7,158 nucleotides of DNA. Source: Chthonomonas sp. UBA2391 (GTDB lineage: Bacteria; Armatimonadota; Fimbriimonadia; Fimbriimonadales; Fimbriimonadaceae). Both the position numbers and the translations under genes were made by a program. Under the pieces are notes generated by a model. The model was not told the origin of the DNA, did not search any database, and was given only the letters and a program-made list of their open reading frames with translations. This document shows, piece after piece, positions 1-4,958 of this stretch; the first letter of the stretch is position 1, and every line of letters begins with the position of its first letter. The stretch is from the NCBI GenBank assembly GCA_002343825.1, contig DDSL01000012.1, positions 1-7,158 on the forward strand. The letters are read 5' to 3'.

Positions 1-48
1 CTTCTCTACATTCCCCACGAGGATGAGCCCGAGAAGGTGGCCGCCTGA
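1..48 (+). CDS. C-terminal end of an unrecognised upstream gene (partial)
   Basis: The frame beginning at base 1 is open for 15 codons, reading LLYIPHEDEPEKVAA, and stops at TGA 46-48. The A of that stop is the A of the kdsA ATG (TGATG, one-base overlap), a common arrangement in tightly coupled bacterial operons and the main reason to believe this tail is real. The acidic, charged end is not diagnostic. Neighbours of kdsA in other genomes often include kdsB, pyrG or other LPS genes, but nothing here identifies one. The gene is cut by the window edge, so its function is left open. Confidence 0.45.
   Translation, partial: LLYIPHEDEPEKVAA
34..40 (+). promoter_or_regulatory. Ribosome binding site of kdsA
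   Basis: AAGGTGG lies 7 bases upstream of the ATG at 48 and differs from the ideal AAGGAGG at one position. It lies inside the last codons of the upstream gene and supports ATG 48 as the kdsA start. Confidence 0.55.
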
Positions 49-869
49 TGTCGGTCCGCGCATTCTCCGTCGGCTCGGTCCGGATCGGGGAGGGTCGCCC
101 GGTCCTGATTGGGGGGCCCTGTTTGGCCGAGAGTCTCGACCTTTGCCGGACCGTCGCCGAAGGTCTGATCCCCATCTGCGAGCGGCTCGGCTGGGGATAC
201 ATCTTCAAAGCGAGCTTCGACAAAGCCAATCGGACTTCCCTTTTGGGTTCGCGTGGAGCCGGAATGGAGGAGGGGCTCTCGATTCTGCAGACGATCCGCA
301 CGGAGTTTGGCGTCCCGGTGACGACCGATCTCCACCTCCCCGATCAAGCGGCTCCGGTTGCCTCGGTCGTGGATCTCCTGCAGATTCCAGCCTTTCTCTG
401 CCGCCAGACCGACCTCTTGCAAGCCGCCGCCGAGACTGGAAAGCCGGTGAACGTCAAGAAGGGCCAATTCCTCGCCCCGTGGGACACCAAGAACATCGTC
501 GAGAAGATGGCGAAGTTCGGCGCGAATGGCACGATGCTCACCGAACGGGGCTCTTCGTTTGGCTACAACGCGCTCGTCGTCGACATGCCGGGGCTCGAGA
601 CAATGCGGAGCTTTGGAGTGCCCGTGTGCTTTGACGCCACCCACTCCGCTCAGAAACCGGGCGGCCTCGGAGCCGCCACGGGAGGCGCAAGGGAGAGCAT
701 TCCCGCGATGGCTCGGGCTGCGATTGCCGTCGGCATCGATGCGCTCTTCATGGAGGTCCATCCCGACCCCGCAAACGCCTTGAGCGACGCCGCAACCCAA
801 TGGCCCCTCACCCATGCGGCCGAATTGCTGAGTCGATTGGCCAGAATCTCCGAAGCCGCCCACCCATGA
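48..869 (+). CDS. kdsA: 3-deoxy-8-phosphooctulonate synthase (Kdo-8-P synthase), metal-dependent class
   Basis: A cytoplasmic TIM-barrel enzyme that condenses phosphoenolpyruvate with arabinose 5-phosphate to Kdo-8-phosphate, precursor of the Kdo of LPS. The 273-residue length is normal for the family. Visible signatures are GGPCLAES (22-29), FKASFDKANRTS (53-64), the VNVKKGQFLAPWD stretch, DATHSAQ (196-202), MEVHPDP (235-241) and ALSDAATQ (244-251). Known metal-dependent enzymes such as that of Aquifex aeolicus bind metal through Cys11, His185, Glu222 and Asp233. Here Cys25, His199, Glu236 and Asp247 sit at a constant +14 offset, so all ligands are present. The E. coli metal-independent enzyme has Asn in place of the Cys. 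The start at 48 has a good ribosome binding site, and the stop overlaps folB as ATGA. The related DAHP synthases are less likely given the KANRTS and HPDP motifs. Confidence 0.97.
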   Translation: MSVRAFSVGSVRIGEGRPVLIGGPCLAESLDLCRTVAEGLIPICERLGWGYIFKASFDKANRTSLLGSRGAGMEEGLSILQTIRTEFGVPVTTDLHLPDQAAPVASVVDLLQIPAFLCRQTDLLQAAAETGKPVNVKKGQFLAPWDTKNIVEKMAKFGANGTMLTERGSSFGYNALVVDMPGLETMRSFGVPVCFDATHSAQKPGGLGAATGGARESIPAMARAAIAVGIDALFMEVHPDPANALSDAATQWPLTHAAELLSRLARISEAAHP

Positions 870-1222
870 TCGTTTTTATCCGGGGCCTTGAATTCTATGC
901 CTACCACGGCTACTCCGACGAAGAGCAGGCCATTGGGCATCGGTACGTCGTCGATGCCGAGTTTACGGTCGCCGATCCGGTCGGCAACGACGACGTTTTG
1001 ACCAGAAGTGTGGACTACGGCGAGGCCGGGGTCTTCCTGCTCGATTGGTTGACCAGCCGCCAGCGGCGAACGCTGGAAGCCTTGCTCGCCGAACTCGGCC
1101 CCGTCCTTCTGGACCGATATCCCCAGGCTCTGGGGGTGCGATTGCGGCTGGCAAAGCGACTCCCGCCGGCGCCCTACGTCGCAGAGGCGGCGGGAGTGGA
1201 AATGACCTTCACCCGAGACTAG
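866..1222 (+). CDS. folB: Dihydroneopterin aldolase
   Basis: A cytoplasmic folate-pathway enzyme that converts 7,8-dihydroneopterin to 6-hydroxymethyl-7,8-dihydropterin and glycolaldehyde. The 118 residues are a full-length single-domain member. The N-terminus IVFIRGLEFYAYHG (2-15) is the family's typical first strand. Glu20 in the SDEEQ segment aligns with E. coli Glu21, Tyr51 in SVDYG with the conserved active-site Tyr, Glu71 in TLEAL with the pterin-anchoring Glu, and Lys97 with the catalytic Lys. The common KP after that position is KR here, followed by LPPAP. An in-frame ATG at 800 is rejected because it would add 22 non-homologous residues inside kdsA. The chosen ATG overlaps the kdsA stop (ATGA), implying translational coupling; no strong ribosome binding site is visible. 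The gene ends with tandem in-frame TAG codons (1220-1222 and 1226-1228). No other folate genes are in view. Confidence 0.95.
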   Translation: MIVFIRGLEFYAYHGYSDEEQAIGHRYVVDAEFTVADPVGNDDVLTRSVDYGEAGVFLLDWLTSRQRRTLEALLAELGPVLLDRYPQALGVRLRLAKRLPPAPYVAEAAGVEMTFTRD

Positions 1223-1231
1223 AACTAGATA

Positions 1232-1263
1232 GGTCCTATAGGTCCAATCAGACCTATAAGACC
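1232..1263. terminator. Inverted repeat at the convergent junction, probable bidirectional terminator
   Basis: GGTC-C-TATAGGTC (1232-1244) is the reverse complement of GACCTATA-A-GACC (1251-1263) except for one C/A mismatch. This leaves a six-base loop (CAATCA) and 12 of 13 paired positions. It lies between the folB stop (1222) and the GH15 stop (1279), which face each other, so it could end transcription from both sides. Neither strand shows a proper T-tract after the stem, so it is not a textbook intrinsic terminator. It may instead be an RNA 3'-end stabiliser or work with Rho. Confidence 0.6.
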
Positions 1264-1278
1264 CATCACAGTTCAGCC

Positions 1279-4200
1279 CTACCGGCGGCCGCCGCCGATC
1301 GGGGTTCGCGTCCCCGAAGTCGAACCCGTCTTCAGAGTCTGCACCCGAACCGTGGTGACCGAATTGGCCCCCGTGCTCAGAGCGCCTTGAACCCGGACTC
1401 GGTGGGCTGCCGCGTCGTAGGTGAAGTTTCGGATCGATCGTCCGTTGACGAAGACCTTGCCGACACCCTGACCCGGAGCGATCTTGAGATAGGTGTCAAA
1501 GTTCGTCGCCAGACCCGTTCGGTTCGTGAGCTGGAGCTCGATCTCCTGATTCCCTTCGGTCAGCTTCGCATCGACCCGGTTCGGGCCGTAGCGCAGGTTC
1601 TTGAACGTCATCGTGTTCCATGCGGTCGGGAGCTTCGGAGCGATGCGGAGCGTATTGGCCGAAGCATCGGGGGTGAAGTCCACAAACTGCATGATCGAGT
1701 CCACCAGGAAGCTCATTGATTCCCAGGCATTGGGCCATGCGGCTTGGTGCCGGAAGTCGGGCTGTCCGGGATACAGCAGGCTATTGCTCGGGGCGATTTG
1801 TTCGGCTCCGAGTCCGACCGGTCCGAGGAACTGGCGCACCTTGTTCAACCGGAATAAGTGGTTGTCGATGTCGCCCTTTCCGGGGGTGTAGTCGGCCCGC
1901 ATCGCGTAGTACACGCCGTACCACAGCGTCGAGAGCGTCCAAGGACCACCATTCCAGTAGGTGTCCCCCCAGTACCGGTTGATCAGGTCTTGCCATTCGC
2001 CACTGAAGTTCACCAGCGGCTGGTTGTTTCCGAATCGGTCGGTGGCCACACCGTTGATCCGGTCGATGACCTTCTTGGCCCGGTTGTCCACCGGCGACAT
2101 GACCTCGAACGGGTAGACGATGCCAAGTTGGCTGATGTCGCAGTTCTCGCCATTCCAGTCCAGCCGGTCCTTGAGACCCTGCAGGATGTCAGCGGCGCGT
2201 CCGTTAAAGACCCCCGCGTTGCCGTTGTCTCCGACTCGGTTTGCGATCCAGGCCGCGTCCCAAAGTCCGCGTACGACATTGGCGTTGCTATAGTTGAACA
2301 CGTCGAAGCGATCTTCCCACAGGTTCATGCTGTAGACCAGCTTGACCGGATCGTTATAGTACATCCGGCTGTCGAGCGTGCTGTCCGAACTCATGGCGTA
2401 GGCTGAATCCTTCACCATCGTGTAGTTGGTGGTGAGGATGCTGTTGTCACCTACACAGTCGTAGTGATACTTGACTCCCCAGGGCACGACCGCCGTCTCG
2501 TCGACTTGCGGCGCGCTCCAAATCGTGTAGCCATCGAGGGTGTACTTCTGATAGAAGAAGCCCTTACCCCACGGCTCGTCACCTCGATAGGCCACGGTGC
2601 GAAGGAAGCGATAGACCTCGCTCGCCTCATCGTTGTGTCCGCTTCGGTCGAGGGTCACGGCGGCCCAGACGGCATCGCGGGGCCAGCAATACATGTAGGC
2701 TCCGTTGTGCATTCCGGCGACGACGCCACCGGACTTGCCATCCAGGTGCAGCGCGGTTCCGAGCTTGCCCCGGTTAAAGAGATTGTCCATCCCATCGTCG
2801 GGGGTGTCCACGGTCACGCCCAAATCAACCCATTGATCCCAATAGGTGTCGGTCGTCGTTTGGGCCGAGGCCATGTTGCCGTTTAGGAACCAGTCCACGG
2901 CCGGGACCATCTGGAAGTTGTAGGTTCCGGTCATGCCCGCCGGGCGGTCGAAACCACCGACGACGAGGATGTTGACTTCCTTGCTCTCGCCGGGGGCGAG
3001 CGTCATCTTGGATCCGATCCAGCCTTCGTTGTTATCGGTGCTGGTATCGCGCCAAGTGTCGGTCGCCGGAGTTCCTCCGGTTCCGCCGACGGTGTTCAGC
3101 GTCTTCATCGCGATCCCCATGTAGAGGCTCACGTTCTTTTCGTAGTTGCCAAAGCTGGAGGGGTTGTATTCCCCGCTCGTGCTCGTCATTCGGAAGACGT
3201 TATCGTAAGCGATCATCGCACCGCGACCGGCGTCGTGGAACATCCCGTCGAAGTTGTCGCCCCCGTTGAGGGCGAAGTCGCCGTAGTAGTAGAAGTTGAA
3301 CGTCTTAGACTGGGAACCTTCGTTCTTCAGCACGTAGCGAATCACACCGAGGCCCCGATTGGGGCTTCCGCCGAGATCGGTCGGATAGGCGATGTTCTTC
3401 GGCGTGAAGGCGTACTGCTCAATCTTGATGTTGTTTCCGCCGGCGACAAGTCGTTGACTGGTCTTCACCGTCTGGCTGTCGCCGAGGTATTCCTGTTGAA
3501 CTCCGCTGAAGTCGGTCCCGGCTTTGTTGGACATCCAGTAGGTAGTCCCGTCGACTCGGATCCCCGCGAAAGCCGCGTTCATGTTCAGCTGGCCGCGCGA
3601 ATCGAGCGGCAGCCCGGGCGGGAAGGTATCGAGGCCATCGACGTAGCCCTCGTTCTTGGCCGCAACTCCTTGGACGGTCCCGGCTCCGGGGTAGTACACG
3701 TCATAGATCGACCCGTTCTGGTCGAGCATGATGTTGATGTAGTTGTTTCCCGTGACGGCCTCTTCCTTCCACATGTGGAACGGCGGGTAGCCGACGTTAG
3801 GGTTCGGGTTTCCGCTTCCGCGGCCCGGCCAGGCGATCTTGTTGGTGAATTCGAACTGCCCGGATGAGGCTTGGGTGGTTGCGCCCCAGGCTTGGAAAAA
3901 GTAGCGGATCCTCTTGCCGTAGTCGCGCGTGTTGACCGGCAGGGTAACCCTCCACCAATCGACGACACCCTGCGGGGTGTTCTCGTTGGCGACGAACTGG
4001 ACTTGGTTGCGGAAGTTGGCCAGCGCGACGGTCGTCCCCGAACCAAAACCGATGTTGCCCGCAGGAACAGTTCCATCGGTCGTGTAGTACATCGCGACGC
4101 TGGAGTACTGGAACTGGTAGCCGACACGGAAATAGACCGTGACCGTCTCTTCTTCGCGAGGAGTGGCAGGATCTCGTTGGGTGACCCCGCTCGGTTGGTT

Positions 4201-4311
4201 AAAGGCCTGCGATCCCGGTGCGTGCGCCACGAATGATTGGCTCTGAGCGAACTGCACCATGCTCGCAACGGCGACTAGACCGCACAAGAGATTTTTCAGA
4301 TTGAGCTTCAT
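1279..4311 (-). CDS. Secreted multidomain glycoside hydrolase family 15 protein (glucoamylase/glucodextranase type)
   Basis: A 1010-residue exported enzyme that probably releases glucose from non-reducing ends of alpha-glucans by inversion. Residues 1-26 form a signal peptide (Lys-rich start, hydrophobic core, cleavage near AQSQS). Residues about 50-145 look like an all-beta Ig/E-set module with YYTTDG at 75-80. About 180-500 is beta-rich, matching the N-terminal super-sandwich of bacterial GH15 enzymes. About 510-900 is the (alpha/alpha)6 catalytic domain: YCWPRDAVW with WPRD at 543-546, PQVDETAVVPWG with likely general acid Glu605, YWNGGPWTLSTLWYG, and GLGAEQIAP with likely general base Glu837. 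From about 905 a beta-rich end begins LRIAPKLPTAW, and the last residues are Gly/Arg-rich. Start chosen: ATG 4309-4311, because a further in-frame ATG at 4425 adds 38 non-signal-like residues ahead of the signal peptide. A weak AGAGGG precedes it. Substrate (starch, glycogen, dextran or cell-surface glucan) cannot be read from the sequence. Confidence 0.88.
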   Translation of the reverse strand: MKLNLKNLLCGLVAVASMVQFAQSQSFVAHAPGSQAFNQPSGVTQRDPATPREEETVTVYFRVGYQFQYSSVAMYYTTDGTVPAGNIGFGSGTTVALANFRNQVQFVANENTPQGVVDWWRVTLPVNTRDYGKRIRYFFQAWGATTQASSGQFEFTNKIAWPGRGSGNPNPNVGYPPFHMWKEEAVTGNNYINIMLDQNGSIYDVYYPGAGTVQGVAAKNEGYVDGLDTFPPGLPLDSRGQLNMNAAFAGIRVDGTTYWMSNKAGTDFSGVQQEYLGDSQTVKTSQRLVAGGNNIKIEQYAFTPKNIAYPTDLGGSPNRGLGVIRYVLKNEGSQSKTFNFYYYGDFALNGGDNFDGMFHDAGRGAMIAYDNVFRMTSTSGEYNPSSFGNYEKNVSLYMGIAMKTLNTVGGTGGTPATDTWRDTSTDNNEGWIGSKMTLAPGESKEVNILVVGGFDRPAGMTGTYNFQMVPAVDWFLNGNMASAQTTTDTYWDQWVDLGVTVDTPDDGMDNLFNRGKLGTALHLDGKSGGVVAGMHNGAYMYCWPRDAVWAAVTLDRSGHNDEASEVYRFLRTVAYRGDEPWGKGFFYQKYTLDGYTIWSAPQVDETAVVPWGVKYHYDCVGDNSILTTNYTMVKDSAYAMSSDSTLDSRMYYNDPVKLVYSMNLWEDRFDVFNYSNANVVRGLWDAAWIANRVGDNGNAGVFNGRAADILQGLKDRLDWNGENCDISQLGIVYPFEVMSPVDNRAKKVIDRINGVATDRFGNNQPLVNFSGEWQDLINRYWGDTYWNGGPWTLSTLWYGVYYAMRADYTPGKGDIDNHLFRLNKVRQFLGPVGLGAEQIAPSNSLLYPGQPDFRHQAAWPNAWESMSFLVDSIMQFVDFTPDASANTLRIAPKLPTAWNTMTFKNLRYGPNRVDAKLTEGNQEIELQLTNRTGLATNFDTYLKIAPGQGVGKVFVNGRSIRNFTYDAAAHRVRVQGALSTGANSVTTVRVQTLKTGSTSGTRTPIGGGRR

Positions 4312-4324
4312 ATCCCTCTGTATC

Positions 4325-4338
4325 CGGCATCGATGCCG
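4325..4338. promoter_or_regulatory. 14-bp perfect palindrome upstream of the GH15 gene
   Basis: CGGCATCGATGCCG is its own reverse complement and begins 14 bases upstream of the GH15 start codon. It is centred on CG, as LacI-family operators often are. It could bind a repressor, or as RNA fold into a five-pair hairpin with a four-base loop near the ribosome binding site. No regulator gene is in the window, so the role is inferred. Confidence 0.4.
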
Positions 4339-4339
4339 T

Positions 4340-4351
4340 GAATACGTATTC
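4340..4351. promoter_or_regulatory. 12-bp perfect palindrome next to the first
   Basis: GAATACGTATTC is a perfect palindrome, also centred on CG, one base beyond the 14-bp palindrome. The two centres are 14 bp apart. The half-sites differ (GGCAT versus GAATA), so they are not copies of one sequence. Position in the 5' leader of a sugar-hydrolase gene makes an operator plausible but unproven. Confidence 0.35.
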
Positions 4352-4382
4352 TTGAAGGGTACAACAAGCCCAACCCACTTGC

Positions 4383-4405
4383 CAACTGTTAAGACCTTGC
4401 AGTTG
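4383..4405. repeat. Spaced inverted repeat CAACTG/CAGTTG
   Basis: CAACTG (4383-4388) and CAGTTG (4400-4405) are perfect reverse complements separated by 11 bases. The centres of the arms are 17 bp apart, close to two helical turns less a little, so a dimeric protein site is possible. A six-base arm match in a short intergenic region can arise by chance. Confidence 0.25.
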
Positions 4406-4408
4406 TCT

Positions 4409-4440
4409 AAAACAGCCCAGAACACCGCAATACGGCTGGG
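4409..4440 (-). terminator. Possible intrinsic terminator after the feoAB-barrel genes
   Basis: On the minus strand, 12 bases after the stop of the barrel gene, CCCAG (4436-4440) pairs with CTGGG (4416-4420). An inner CCG/CGG pair (4433-4435 with 4425-4427) has a five-base loop, and there is a four-base bulge on the 3' side. The stem is followed by CTGTTTT (Ts at 4409-4412). The T-run is short and the stem is interrupted, so strength is doubtful; it would separate the iron genes from the GH15 gene. No convincing -35/-10 pair was found in the remaining gap up to 4312. Confidence 0.4.
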
Positions 4441-4451
4441 TTATTCGCTTC

Positions 4452-4949
4452 TTAGAACCGGGTCCCCAACTCAAATCCTATCCCGCGATGGGGATTCGGA
4501 CCGAGGTAGTAGCCGACCTCGAAGTAGGGTCCACCCCCGAGGGCAAACCCGCCGAGGATCTGGCCCACAACCGAGACTCGTTCTCGAACCCGCGTCGTCC
4601 CGCGACCCTGAGCTCCCCCAAATCCGAGCCCGCCGCCACCATAAAATCCTTCGCCGCACGCACTCCCCGTCGCTTTGACCAAGACTCGGTAGAGCGTGGC
4701 ATCCGAATCATTCCCCTTGCGAAGGGCCCCGCCGAAGGTAATCGAAGGACTGACTTGGACCTTCAGCCTCCCGCCAGAGCCGCTCCAGACCGGCAAATCG
4801 GCGCCCACAGTCGGACCCTGGAGGCTGATCCGCTGTCCGTTGCTCGAAAATCGCTGGCCGCTGAAATAGCCTAGGCGCACCCCCACCGGGTCTGCCAAAC
4901 CCAGACACCCCAAGCAGACCGAGAGACCAAGGAGAAAGATGCCCTTCAT
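4452..4949 (-). CDS. Small secreted protein, probable outer-membrane beta-barrel, function unknown
   Basis: 165 residues that I do not recognise as a named family. Residues 1-19 are a signal peptide (MKGIFLLGLSVCLGCLGLA, then DP). The Cys residues in it do not fit a lipobox well, so ordinary signal peptidase I cleavage is preferred. The mature part of about 146 residues alternates short strand-like segments with Gly-rich turns: VGVRLGYF, LKVQVSPSITFGG, TLYRVLVKATG, FYGGGGLGFGG, RERVSVVGQILGGFALG, PYFEVGYYLG, GIGFELGTRF. That is about eight potential strands, and the last residue is Phe, the usual C-terminal signal for outer-membrane barrel assembly. The gene starts 9 bases after the feoB stop on the same strand, so it is probably co-transcribed with feoAB, in the position where some bacteria have feoC; it does not resemble FeoC. 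A periplasmic beta-rich protein is the main alternative. Confidence 0.75.
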   Translation of the reverse strand: MKGIFLLGLSVCLGCLGLADPVGVRLGYFSGQRFSSNGQRISLQGPTVGADLPVWSGSGGRLKVQVSPSITFGGALRKGNDSDATLYRVLVKATGSACGEGFYGGGGLGFGGAQGRGTTRVRERVSVVGQILGGFALGGGPYFEVGYYLGPNPHRGIGFELGTRF

Positions 4950-4958
4950 GTCGCCACG

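Noticed and set aside
23..634. Open frame overlapping kdsA from ATG 23
   Set aside because: Arg/Pro-rich shadow of the kdsA frame; kdsA itself is unambiguous.
800..865. Earlier ATG for folB at 800
   Set aside because: It adds 22 residues unlike any FolB N-terminus and lies deep inside kdsA; the ATGA-overlap start gives the usual family length.
1279..1330. PEP-CTERM-like sorting tail on the GH15 protein because of its final Arg-Arg
   Set aside because: There is no PEP motif and no hydrophobic helix before the Arg residues, only a Ser/Thr/Gly-rich tail.
3235..3867. Long open frames on the plus strand opposite the GH15 gene (also 1858-2406 and 2464-2886)
   Set aside because: They are antisense shadows of a GC-rich coding gene, with Val/Asp/Arg-heavy composition, no recognisable domain and no ribosome binding site that I could support.
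4352..4410. TTAACA and TTGTTG elements as -35 boxes for the GH15 promoter
   Set aside because: No acceptable -10 box is found at 16 to 18 bases from either; a promoter is expected in this gap but cannot be placed.
4312..4425. N-terminal extension of the GH15 gene to an ATG at 4423-4425
   Set aside because: The 38 extra residues would sit in front of a clear signal peptide and run through the palindromes and spaced inverted repeat; the ATG at 4309-4311 gives a normal secreted protein.
4893..4949. Lipoprotein signal on the barrel-like protein (Cys residues in the leader)
   Set aside because: Neither Cys is preceded by a good lipobox (SV-C and C-L-G-C), and LGLA followed by DP is a normal signal peptidase I site.
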